Source of the DNA: Prillingera fragicola | Taxonomy: Eukaryota > Basidiomycota > Tremellomycetes > Trichosporonales > Trichosporonaceae | DNA length: 64,000 nt | Assembly (NCBI GenBank): GCA_002335605.1 | Contig: BEDY01000004.1 | Coordinates: forward strand, 1,550,001-1,614,000 | Direction of reading: 5' to 3' | Part shown: piece after piece, positions 35,851 to 46,788 of the stretch | How positions within the stretch are numbered: position 1 is the first letter of the stretch | How the letters are laid out: the number at the start of each line of letters is the position of its first letter | The notes under the pieces: generated by a model | Seen by the model: only the letters and a program-made list of their open reading frames with translations | The model's database searches: none | What the model was told of the DNA's origin: nothing | Program-made: the position numbers and the translations under genes

Positions 35851-37268
35851 ATGCCCCCCGCACCCCCTCATAAGTTTGCCCGCACTTCGGTCGCCGACGG
35901 CTGGAGCAGGAAACGCTCAGTCTCACCCACGGCTCAGTCGTCCTCGTCAAAGAAGATGATCGCCACCTCATTGTGTTCAAGCCCAGAGTCCTCCGACATG
36001 GCACCACCCTTCGTGCCACGTAGGAGTGACGACGGGTTCTACTATGAGGACGAGTACCGTGAGGAGCACATCCAGTGCATGCTTAACTCTGAGGTTTGTG
36101 TCGCGAGCGTACCGTCGTGGATTCATTTACTCACACATTGCAGTCGCAGACGCTCGCTCAGCCCGAGCTCATGGACCAGCAGCCCGAGCTTCAGTGGAGG
36201 ATGCGCCCGTACCTGATCGACTTCATTGTCGAGATCCACACCCAGTTCCGTCTGCGCCCCGAGGTTCTCTACCTTGCCGTCAACATTGTCGACCGCTACG
36301 TCTCGCGTCGCGTCGTCTACAAGAAGCACTACCAGCTTGTTGGCTGTGCAGCGCTTTGGATCGCCGCCAAGTTTGAGGACTCAAAGGACCGCGTTCCCCT
36401 CGTTCGCGAGTTCTACGACATGTGCTGCGGCGCGTACGAGCAGTCGGCGTTCATTCAGATGGAGGGCCACATTCTCACCACTATCGTGTGGGGAGCCGGC
36501 CACACCACTGCAGAGGCATGGCTCCGCTCGTACCTCACCCACTCGGACAGCACCCTCAACGAGGAGCCTCGTGTTCAGGCCACTGCGCGCTTCATCATGG
36601 AGCTCACCCTCTTCCACCGCGAGTTTGTCGGCGTCCGCCCCTCCCTCATCGCTTGGGGTGCCCTCACCCTTGCTCGCTTCATCTGCAGGAAGCTCCGCAA
36701 GCCCTCGCCCGACTTTATCCAGCCCCACGAGGCCATGGCCATCCGCATCGCCGAGGCCATTGACCGCGTCCTCCACGACAACCTCAACGACGTCTCAGAG
36801 ATCCTCATCCGCAAGTACTCGATCCCCTACTTCCACAGGTGTTCGTCCCTCGTGCGCGAGTTCTACCTCTCCAACCAGCGCTACACCTACTACAGCGACC
36901 CCACTCCCTCTACCCCTTTCGCCCCCACCCTCTCCACCCCCGGCCTGACCCCGACGTCGTGGGCGTCCAAGCGCAGCACCTCCGGGGTCTCTGCTAGCCC
37001 AGGCGGGTCATTTAGCTGTGCATCATCGGATGCTGGTGACGAGCCCATCACGCCCATCACCCCCATCCAGACCCACCCTATCGTGACCGTCACCGACTAC
37101 GTCTCGGCCAAGGAGAACATTGCGCCCAACGCTGGCATGATGGCCATGGCCAAGGAGGTCATCATGCCCCCTCCTGCGTATCCGGCACCGCAACGTCCAG
37201 TCTTGCACACGCTCCCCAGCACGCTTTCCATTCCTCAACAGCGTGTCATGCGCCGCTTGAGCAACTAG
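35851..37268 (+). CDS. CLN1: G1-type cyclin (Cln1-like)
   Basis: Cyclin that partners Cdc28/Cdk1 to drive G1 progression; Cryptococcus has a single Cln1 of this kind. Exons 35851-36093 and 36144-37268, 455 residues. The intron uses a GTTTGT donor. The head (1-60) is disordered and Ser-rich with basic patches. The first cyclin box is clear: EYREEHIQCM, then QWRMRPYLIDFIVEIHTQFR, LYLAVNIVDRYVSRR, QLVGCAALWIAAKFED. The C-terminal cyclin fold follows (TLFHREFVGVRPSLIAWGAL). The tail (about 285-455) is rich in Pro, Ser and Thr with SP/TP sites and acidic patches, as in unstable PEST-bearing cyclins. The cyclin box could also be read as B-type; the short head without a visible destruction box (RxxLxxxxN) favours the G1 class. 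Long gene-free DNA precedes it. Confidence 0.83.
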
Positions 37269-38016
37269 AATAGCACGTGTTCCGATTCGATGCCGCCGAC
37301 TCTCCAGCCTCTTTGCATGGTTTCAAGCATGTTCATATCAACTACATAACTGCATTATCACATCACCACCTCCACCCACCGAAGGGCCTCCTCCCGGCCT
37401 ACTTAAAAAACGTCGAAGCACCGACGAGCGGTTTTCATCCGCCGCCCACCGAGCGCTCCGCCGCATCGCCCCTCCGTCTCCGCAACTCTTGTCAAATCGT
37501 GCCACCTTCACTGTAACGCCCTCGTTTTCTCGCCTTTTCTTTTTCTTCTCAAGAGCCACCCCCAACCACGTTGCATACGCGACTTAGATCAGCAGACTTG
37601 CTTGTGAATGACGCCCGTCCCACGAATACGTCCTGCCCCCGAACCCTCGTTTTTTCCGGTCCTTTGAGTCCCGCCAGATAGAGATACCTTGCCACAGATT
37701 TTATGTATCATGACAATTGAGAGAAGTCACAAATCCCGCTGCACTAGTTGCTGCATGAATGGTCACGCACTACTGATAATGGAATGGATCTGGGGCAGTG
37801 AATTGTCACAAGTAGTCGAGAGTACAAGCTGCCACCTACTGCCAGGCCGGACTGGCCAGATTTGCTTCCGCGCTCGCGTGTTCGCCGCCAAAGACAATAG
37901 AATGTCGACCGAGGCGTACGAGTCGTTGCTCCGACTTTCCTGTTACACTCTCTTTCCGCCAAAAACACCCTTGCAGGTAAAGCATTCACTCTAGCTAGCA
38001 GTAGCTCACATACCAG
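37269..38016. other. Intergenic: cyclin 3' flank and YME1 promoter
   Basis: About 0.75 kb between tandem plus-strand genes. The first 330 bp are C/T-rich and may include the cyclin 3' UTR; no gene, repeat or specific site was recognised. Confidence 0.4.
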
Positions 38017-40392
38017 ATGTCGCTCCGTCCATCACGGGCCGGACTCGACATTGTGCGAGCTCTGTGCCGCCGGCCAGAGCTCGCCCGCCCCGGCTGCTCC
38101 TACGCTGCCCGACCACTCGCCTTCCCCCGGCACCTCTCCACCACCCCTTCCTCTGCCTTTCTCTTTGGCCGCGGCAAGAATAACACTCCCAAATCCGCCC
38201 AGCCAGAGACAGTAGCCGCTACCCAGGTCGAGGCGCCGAACCCGGACGAGCACGCTCCGATAACTCCCTTCCAGCAGCGGATCGCTGCGCTCGAGACGGC
38301 CGCGCTCGAGAGCCGCGCAAAGGACGACGCCGCGCCTCAGCTCGAGCTCCTGCGCGCGCTTTCTGAGAATGCAGAGTGGCGCGGCCTGGCCGCCTACTAC
38401 GAGGGTATCGCGCTCGCCGCGCCTCCGACCGGCAGCGAGGCGCTGCTCAAGTCCCAAGAGGCGTTTGAGCTCTACTCGTCGGCGCTGGCCCAGTCTGGCC
38501 GGCTTGGCGAGCTCGCTGGCGCCGTCCACCGCCGCGACGCCAGGCTCAAGGACATTGGCCTCGACCCGCACGCCGTCATCCAGCCCCTCCCTGCTGCTAT
38601 CGCTGCCGCCACTGCTATTCCTCCCACTCCTGCCCCGACTCCTACTGCTACCGGCGCGCTGGCCTCGCCTTTGCTTTCCAGCCGCGCTCCTCCCCCGCCA
38701 CCGCCTTCGACCCCCGCTGCTTCAGCTGGCACGCCTGCGCCCGCGCTCGCGTCGCAGCCCGGCTCACCGCTTCATCCGATCTACGTTCAAATCGCACCTA
38801 CCGCTCCTACGGCCAACATCTGGCGCACCATCCGCTGGCTTTTGGGTCTAATGCTCTGGGGTTTCCTCCTTCTCACCGTGCTGAGCATGGTCATGGAGAA
38901 CACTGGTCTGCTCAAGGCCGGCCATGGTCCGGCAGAGTTTGAACCCGAGGAGGGCAAGACTGTCAAGTTTAGTGATGTCCACGGCGCCGACGAGGCAAAG
39001 TCCGAGCTGGAGGAGATTGTCGAGTTTCTCAAGAACCCCGACAAGTTTTCCAACCTTGGTGGAAAACTTCCCAAGGGTGTGCTCCTCACTGGCCCTCCCG
39101 GTACTGGTAAGACCATGCTCGCTCGCGCCGTCGCCGGCGAGGCCGATGTTCCCTTCCTCTTTGCTTCTGGGTCGTCCTTTGACGAAATGTTTGTTGGTGT
39201 AGGCGCCAAGCGCGTGCGCGAGCTGTTTGCCGCTGCCCGTAAAAAGGCTCCCGCTATCGTGTTTATCGACGAGCTCGACGCCATTGGATCCAAGCGTAGC
39301 GCCAAGGACCAGCACTACATGAAGCAGACCCTCAACCAGCTCCTAGTCGAGCTCGACGGTTTCGAACAGAGCGAGGGTGTCATTATCATTGCCGCTACCA
39401 ACTTTCCCGAGTCGCTCGACAAGGCCCTCACCCGTCCCGGACGTTTTGACCGTCACGTCGTCGTCGGTCTCCCAGACGTTCGCGGCCGTATCGAGATTCT
39501 CAAGCACCACATGGGCGACGTCGCCATTGACGTCGACGTCGACGCCAGTGTCATTGCCCGTGGCTGCCCCGGTATGAGCGGTGCCGACCTCCAGAACCTT
39601 GTCAACCAGGCTGCCGTCAAGGCCAGCCGCGAGGGTGCCAACGCCGTCCAGCTCAAGCACTTTGAGTGGGCCAAGGACCGCATCCTCATGGGCGCCGAGC
39701 GTCGCTCGCACTATGTTACCGACGAGTCAAAGCGTTCCACCGCTTACCACGAGGGCGGCCACGCTCTTGTCGCTCTCCACACGCCCGGCGCCATGCCCCT
39801 CCACAAGGTGACTATTATGCCCCGTGGCCAGGCTCTCGGCATCACTTTCCAGCTGCCCGAGCAGGACAAGGACTCGTACTCCCGCAAGGAGTACTATGCC
39901 ATGATTGACGTCGCTCTCGGTGGCCGTGCTGCCGAGGACATGATCTTTGGCCACGACGATGTTACGTCTGGCTGCTCGTCAGACCTCCAGCGCGCCACCG
40001 ACGTCGCCACCCGCATGATCCGCAGCTTTGGCATGAGCGACAAGGTCGGTCTTGTTGCCCACGGCGACGACGAGAGTGTCTACCTGTCGAGCAAGAAGAA
40101 GGACGAGATTGAGAGCGAGATCAGGAGGTGAGTTTGACCTACCCATACATCTCTGACAAGCAGCTTCCTGGACAAGTCGATGGACCGCACCACCCAGCTC
40201 CTCAAGACCCACGAGAACGAGCTGCATACCCTCGCAAAGGCGCTGGTCGAGTACGAGACCCTCGACCTCGACGAGGTGCGCCAGGTACTTGCGGGCAAAA
40301 AGCTCAACCGCATGGGCAACACTGGCGAGGCTCTCCGCTCAGAGTCTGAGCGTGCCGAGGACAAGTACGTGACCTCGACCGACAGGCTGTAA
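38017..40392 (+). CDS. YME1: Mitochondrial i-AAA protease Yme1
   Basis: ATP- and zinc-dependent protease of the inner mitochondrial membrane facing the intermembrane space. Exons 38017-40127 and 40164-40392, 779 residues. A basic targeting sequence (1-50) is followed by helical repeats ([19 protein letters not shown]) and a Pro/Ala-rich linker (about 190-255). One membrane span lies at about 268-290 ([18 protein letters not shown]). The AAA module then shows Walker A GPPGTGKT (about 359), Walker [13 protein letters not shown] and the second region of homology ([14 protein letters not shown]). The M41 peptidase has HEGGH (about 577). A single membrane span distinguishes i-AAA from the two-span m-AAA enzymes Yta10 and Yta12. 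The last exon is a charged helix that completes the protease domain. It converges on the peroxiredoxin gene. Confidence 0.93.
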
Positions 40393-40556
40393 GTAGACAA
40401 GGGGAGATCAACGGACGTAGATATGTAGACAAACACCCGGTTGCATTGCATGGCAAGACAGAAGCAACAGGAACCGTGAAAACCAACTAAACCGCGTCTC
40501 ACCCATTGATTGAATTAAACAACAAAATTGCACTACCAGCGCCGCAGACACCAGGT

Positions 40557-42403
40557 TTACTGCTTGTCAAGAGCCCTGAGCTGGTCTTCAACAAACTTGA
40601 CGTGGGATCTCGACCTCTGTCAGCATTGTCTCACTAGCGAAAACTGGCACAACACAAGACTATCCCACGAAGGGAACTCACTTCATATCAACATTCGCAG
40701 TATGCTGAGCCTTGACGATCCCGTCCTTGCCAATAAAAACGGTACGGCGTTCCGGCGCAAACCCGAAAAAGGCCTTGCCGAGGCCATACGCCTTGTGCGC
40801 CGACCCGTCCACATCGCACAGGACGGGGTAGGGCAGGCTGTGTGCGTCGACAAACGATTTTTGATCCGCGACCTTGTCTGGACGATGGTGTCAGCGGATA
40901 TGGAGATGGAAATGGAGAGTGGTCTGGGAGTCGCAGAAACTGTAGCACTCGTTACGGTTTAGGGCGAACACGCTAGTCGCCCACCCCGCGTGGATGTTCC
41001 TAGGGCCACGCTTGCTGCTAAAGCAAGCTGCGGTCGATGCCGGTGGTGTCCCTGGTGCCAAACACGCCGCGAGGAACGAGGACAAGACTAAGGATGATCG
41101 ACACAGTGTCTCATGTCTCGGACACGCCTCGGAGCTAGCCTTATGCTGGGCTGCTCTGCGGCGTGCACGGGGATGGACGGCACAGCGCGGTCTACGACGG
41201 AGACACGAGTGGACTCGAGCGGACACGGCTTACCCCTACTGATGCCGACAATCTCGAGGTCCTTGTGTCGGCTAAAGGTTGGGTTGCTGTTCTGTGCGTC
41301 GCGGAACGAGCAGGCTTCGATTGTGCAGCCCTTTGTGTTGGCGGCTGGGTACTGGTTGCGTTAGTACTGGTGTCAGAGGAGATTAGATTGTGCTGTGCTC
41401 TGAATGCTGATGTCGACGGAGCTGAGCGACACATCGTGAGCAAGGCAGCTCTGCCACTCGCCACACTGCTAAAGTCGTCGAGCAGCTGCACTGCCACCCA
41501 TCTGGATGCCACTTACAAAGAACAAGGCAATGGGCTGAGAATGTCAGCAAAACCCTGGTTATCCTCTGTGACAATGATCGTCCCTCCCGCCACCTCTTCA
41601 ACATTGCACCGGGACAGCCCAACATTCGTCGGGACATGTCACTCGCCCGTACGCCAGCACGCTGCCTGTGCTTTCATTGCAAAGTCAGGCATAGCCACGC
41701 AGAGACTGCCCGTCCCGATCGCGTGCGAAGGATTGACCTTGATGGAACATGAACCATACCGCCCCTCATTATGAGATGAGAAGGCGTTTTTCTGTAACAC
41801 TGCCCGATCCTGGGAATGACATGTAGGGCAAGGGAGCGGGAGTGCTCGCGTGACGAACAGCCGCTTGAGCGCTGCTGCGACATTGCAGTGGGCACTCGAG
41901 ACATCGGATAGAGCGGTCGGGGGTATGTGATCATCCAAAGACGGGGCGATCGCCAGTAACAAGTGTCCACCGGGTAATCTCTCCACAATCTCTGCGTAAC
42001 GGTTTGCACTTTCCACCTCGCCAGCCGGCATGGATATGCGGCAGCCACAGGAGCCGCTGTTGGAGGTTGGACCCGCGGTATCGAGATTGGCTGAGGGAGT
42101 ACGCGCGCATGGCTCACGTGCAATCCCGCTGCCCCCCAGGGTGTGCCAGTTCACATCCACCCGTGCCGTACTCATCGCTTGGGCTGGCTGGCCACGCAGT
42201 CCTCACCGCCACCGAGGGCAGGCCCCAGTTACACCGTGCCACTCCTCTGTCAAAGAGAAACGGTGTCTGGATACGCTAGAGACTACTCGGAGAGAAGAGA
42301 GACTCACTTTTTGGCCTAAGGGCAGCACGTACTCGTCTCCGGATGCCGTTGGAAGCGTGATCGGGGGAGCGGGGGCCCCGACGAGGTCTTGCTTGGTTGA
42401 CAT
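40557..42403 (-). CDS. PrxQ/BCP-type thiol peroxidase with long introns
   Basis: Peroxiredoxin of the AhpC/TSA superfamily that reduces hydroperoxides through cysteine chemistry. Exons complement(42308-42403, 41517-41534, 41234-41351, 40682-40877, 40557-40608), 159 residues, the normal length for PrxQ. Seen: VGAPAPPITLPTASG, then PIALFFYPAANTKGCTIEACSFRD with the peroxidatic Cys and a second Cys five residues on, as in PrxQ; then VGISRDKVADQKSF and SLPYPVLCDVDG. The fungal relative Dot5 is nuclear, but no strong localisation signal is visible here. The gene structure is odd: exon 2 is 18 nt, and introns are 773, 165, 356 and 73 bp where neighbours have mostly 35-60. The splice chain is supported by uninterrupted family similarity across each join. 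The 773-bp intron contains a 178-codon open stretch on the same strand, considered fortuitous. Confidence 0.86.
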
Positions 42404-44866
42404 TGCTGGTTGCTGTTCGTTGGTGGATTAGATCAGCAAGGAATGGGTAACGATGAAAGCAGTGGAGTGGGAACTGGACAACGTTGTAGCTTTTGTCACC
42501 GTGTCTACGTGCTTGCTCGATCCACAGTGCGACACACACACCCCTTGCTATGGACGCGGGAGTGCTCAACTCGCTCACACCTTGTGGGGGTTTGAGTGTG
42601 CGACCGGCGAATGCATCTTCCGGGTACAGTGAACTTGGCTGGGTGCCAGCCAGCGGCAGTAGTGAGCGGTCGTGGCGGCTGGCAGGCAATTCAGGAGTAC
42701 AGTTACCTCCCCCCGGTGGCTGAGGAACCGGACTGGTCCACTTGTTCATCATCGTCCATGTCGACGACTTGATTAGTCTTTGACGCAGGTTGATATCCCA
42801 CGATGGTATACAAACAGCTCCACAAGGTCTTATGCCTTGTTAATCTCTTATTGTTCCAGGGGCTTGACCAACTCGTTCACCTTCCCACCCCCTGTTTCCC
42901 ACATCTTTACGGCTCCTGTGGGCACGTGGAGCAGCGTCGACATCCGCTGGCCGAGCCTAATGACTCGCGGGGGAGTGAGGTCAGCAAAGAGTTCCCGAAA
43001 GCTAGAGTTTAGAGATCTGCACATCTGCACCCACGAGTGCAACTTTGTAATCGCGGCCCGGAACGATGGTCTCGATCCGAAGGCACAGATGCCGGCGTAG
43101 GGCAAAATCAGCAGTCTCTGCTCAGTCCGTTACATTCTCCTCCTCTACTCGTTTTCTGGGCCTGGTTATGGCCCAAGGTTTTGTGGGCCGGCTCGCAGAA
43201 CACAATGATGACGACAGCCACGATGGATAGCGTCGTCTATCTGACCCGGTGCCGAGGGCCATCTGTGAAGGATCGCGCCAGAGAGCCACCAAGTGGGACC
43301 AGCTGACAAGAGACATTGGCCCTGCCAGCAAGCCAAAGTGTAACTGGGACCTGCGCAGTGGCACTGTAACACACACACTCCCAAGTGCCTTCCTCTACAG
43401 CTGCCTCTTTACCTCTCTCTGCGCCAAAGCCAAAATCCCTGACCGGCGCGCGTCTAAATGTTAATGAAAAGCCGGGGCATGAGCCAAGGAGAGATGTCTA
43501 TTGTGGCCTGGGTAAGCGGGACGGCGGCGCTTCCCGCTACGACTACCTGCAGCAGCGCTGACGCAGATAACGCTCGCTGTGGATCCAGAACCGCAGCAGC
43601 GCTTTCAGGTGCTCGCCCGAGATAAAGGCCTCCCTGTTACCCATCAAGGGCACGGGGGGTACGTACCCGGCTGCCGCGTCCTAGATCTGAGAGCGGCCGA
43701 TGCATACCGCTAGCCTCAAACGCGATTAATAGAGACTTGGCCAGCAGCAGGACGAGGGTGAGTCGTGCGTCAATCCGTGAGAGCAGCAAAGGTGTAACGC
43801 TGCTGTCCCAAAAACTGGCCCGGATTTCTTGACGTACAAGCATCTTTGCACGTGGACATGTAGAGAAAACTGGTGCCCAGGTGCTAGAATTCAGACGACG
43901 CCGCCATGGACCTGTCCATCGTGCACGGAAACGCAGATCTATCTCGGAACATAACTGCTACGATTGCTTACGACTGTTCTCTCTCTCGGGCTCGTTTACG
44001 AGATGTCTCGAGGAATGAGGTTGGACGTCGAGGTGCGTGAGTTGGGCGCCTCGTCCATTAAACCTTGCGTTGTGGGGCCGTGTTGCAAAGTTGGAGCAGG
44101 GGTATCACATGGCCAGTGGCCGTTGTGAGCCTCCGCACAGTATATCGCAAGCAGCGCGGAGTGAGCAGTGAGGAGGAAGACAGCTTCCAACAATGGCACC
44201 CCAGCCGCCACTGTGACACCAACAGACGGCATGCGATGACCCAGGCCGCGCACGGAACGCACCCGCCAAGCGACCAGAAATGCACCAGCACCTGCTGCAC
44301 ATGACCTTGGCACGAGGACACAACATCTCGGCAGGCAGGCGAGCCATGGTGTGAACGAACACGAAACGTCGAGTTGGCATTGCCCCCTCGACCACTCGCG
44401 GGATGGGACGGCGGCCGACACCGCTGCAGCCAAACGACGCGTTCGGCTCGTGACCTTGTTCGCATCCCTCATGCCTCGGAGCCTTGTTCCAAAACCAAAG
44501 GTTCGTCAGAATAACATCAATCGTTTTGCGTGCATGTCAGAAGATCAGAAACTTGTAGCCTACTCGCCAAGTGCCTTGGGATAATTCTACCCCCGGTGTG
44601 GAAGCGCAGATCTGCACATTTTGCACAGAATACTCGAGAATACTCGAGTCTGAGATACGATAATCTATGAAATGCATGGATGACGCCGCCTCGTTTGTGG
44701 GTCCAAGTTTGTGCGATTACGATAAGTCGCCTTGAACCGATCATCAGACCAGGTCTGAAACGCTCCTCTGCCGTCTACAGTGGAGCGTCAGAATATTCTG
44801 GGAAAATTCTGGGAAAGAATGTTGTGAAGGACGACGAGTGAGTGGCAGGCAGGGTGTTGTGTAGTT
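42404..44866. other. Gene-free region between peroxiredoxin start and HGH1 stop
   Basis: About 2.5 kb between tandem minus-strand genes. No ORF resembles a known family. A 10-bp tandem duplication of GAATACTCGA lies at about 44627-44646 and two GAAnnTTC palindromes lie at 44791-44809. The peroxiredoxin promoter must lie in the left part. Nothing else was recognised. Confidence 0.5.
44791..44809. promoter_or_regulatory. Paired GAAnnTTC motifs (heat-shock-element-like)
   Basis: Two GAAnnTTC palindromes (44791-44798 and 44802-44809) lie 58-76 bp past the HGH1 stop. GAAnnTTC is the building block of heat shock factor sites. The position downstream of a gene, with no start codon nearby on the other side, argues against a simple promoter role; a 3' processing or chance origin is equally possible. 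Confidence 0.25.
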
Positions 44867-46407
44867 CTAGACCTCAACAACCTCGAGCTCCTCCTGCTCC
44901 TTGGTCGCTGCGTCCTCCTTGGCCACGAGACCGTCAATGTGGTCGGCCTTGGTGTCGCGGCCCTCCTCGCCCTGGATAAGCGAGACGAGGCGCTCAATGG
45001 CGTCCTTGATCTGCTGGTCTGTCTCGACCTTGTGCGCCTCGCGAACGACATAGTAAGCGCCGCGCTTGCGCAGAGCATCACGGCCGGTAAAGGCTTGATT
45101 TGTCAGTCGACTGTCTATATGCACGCCGAGTCACTCACTGGTCGACAAGAGGAGGAGAATCTCAATACACATCATACGCAGCACAGTGTCGCGCTCACGC
45201 GTCTTGGTCGGAGGCTGGAACTGGAGCGTGGCCGGCAGCGTCTCCATCTCGTCAATGTCATACTCCTCAGGACCCATGAGCGGGCTGAGAACGTATGGCA
45301 AGACGTCGACACCCTTGACCAGTCGACTGGGGTCCGAAGGAAGACGCACACGCTCGTCTTCGGCTGCCAGCAACCAGGGCATGCTTCCACGGTCCATGGC
45401 GCAGTTCTTGATGCAGCCCAGAGCGCCGCCACGGCGGATCGTGTCGGGGTGCTCGGTGTAGACGACGATCTTGGCAAGGAGAGGCTCGTCGTCGATCGAC
45501 GGACTTGCCCCTGAGGGAGCGGGGAAGGGGGGCTGAGGAGTGAGGAGGAGGTGACGGGTGGCAGGGATCTGGACAGAGTTAGCGGTCACAGGGTAGGTTA
45601 CACACCATCGACAAGTTGGCGAAGACGGAAGCAAGGAAGTGGACCTCGCCCTTGCGCTTGCCTGTGCCCTCCTTGACACCCTCAGCAGCACCGTCCTCAA
45701 ACGCCTGGACGAGCGCACGAACAGCCTCAATCTCCCGGTCCTCCTCCTGGCCAGCCTCGACGTTGGGTCCAACGAAGGCTGGGTCACGCCAATCAGGGTG
45801 AATCGTGCTGGATGCCGAGGCGCAAGCGGGCAGGTAGTAGGGAGGGAAGTGCTTGCTCAGCGGCAGGCCGACGATGGGGACAGTGAGCGAGGCGATAGCG
45901 GGGACGATACTGGGGTGCGAGGTCAGGTTGGAGAGGAGCATGGCCGTGAGTGGCGAGAGGGGTGAGGTAGTGTTCTGGGTTTCGTCAGCACGAGCTTGCA
46001 ACAGAGCTCTCAGCTTTCGGTATACTCACGGCAGTGTACGAGACAAGCCAAACCAGGAAGTCCTTCTCAGCGAGGTGACGAGCAACGGCAAGGTTATCCG
46101 TCAGGTTGATGAGCGCCGACAAAGCGTCGTGCGCAATGGCTGCTTGGTCGCGGCAGAGATTGGCAAGGTCGCGAATGACCTTGACCTTTGCCTCGTCGAC
46201 CTCCTGACCCTCCTTGCGCTTCTCTCCCTGAGGAAGACCAGACGGCCTTGCCTTTTCTCCAGCAAGAGGGGCAAATGACGAAGGGATGAAGATGTTGCGG
46301 TGGGCGGCATTCTTTGGTGTCTGGCCGATGAGGTTTTGCAGGGCAATCTGCCTCGCCGCAGGGTTGGGCGATGACAAGAATTCGAATAGCTCGGTAAGAT
46401 CAGACAT
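44867..46407 (-). CDS. HGH1: Hgh1/FAM203-family protein (eEF2 folding factor)
   Basis: Armadillo-like chaperone adaptor; in yeast Hgh1 helps fold elongation factor eEF2 together with Hsp90 and TRiC. Exons complement(46030-46407, 45606-45974, 45139-45568, 44867-45093), 467 residues. Seen: the N-terminal repeats (LTELFEFLSSPNPAARQIAL, ALSALINLTDNLAVARHLAE), the central DUF383-type block (TAMLLSNLTSHP, VHFLASVFANLSM), and the C-terminal DUF384-type block (TIRRGGALGCIKNCAMD, PYVLSPLMGPEEYDIDEMETLP, TFTGRDALRKRGAYYVVREAH). It ends in an acidic helix (EQEELEVVEV). The ATG at 46407 opens the first repeat directly. It shares a 381-bp divergent promoter with RAE1. Confidence 0.9.
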
Positions 46408-46788
46408 TGTCTGTGTGGGTGTGGGTGATGGAGTGGATGAGAAGAAGAAGAAAGAAAAGAGTTGCTTATGCAGCATCAACAACCTTCGAGCAGGTTCAAC
46501 ATTTCCTCCTCGCGTGGAGGTCAGCTTTCCCACGGTTGTTATGTTACGTAATAATGTGTCTTTTACCCTTGAGTGATGCCAGACAGCATTGCTCGACAAG
46601 TTTGACTTGCCCATCATCATCATCATCCGACAACAACAACCCATTACAGCAGCTATAGAGGAGGAAGAAGGGGAGCATACCACTCTCAAGGACAGAACAA
46701 AGTCCCCATCAAAGACTACAAGCCAGGCGATCGATTCCAGCAGCACATTCCTCTCATCAATCAAGTTCTCAACAGCAACACCGACAAG
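46408..46788. promoter_or_regulatory. Bidirectional promoter, HGH1 / RAE1
   Basis: 381 bp between divergent starts. The HGH1 side has a purine-rich tract (about 46438-46462), which is C/T-rich on the HGH1 coding strand. A TTCnnGAAnnTTC-like array with one mismatch (46485-46497) resembles a heat shock element, which would suit a chaperone gene; this is weak evidence. A CAT trinucleotide run (about 46614-46627) lies in the RAE1 leader. Confidence 0.45.
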
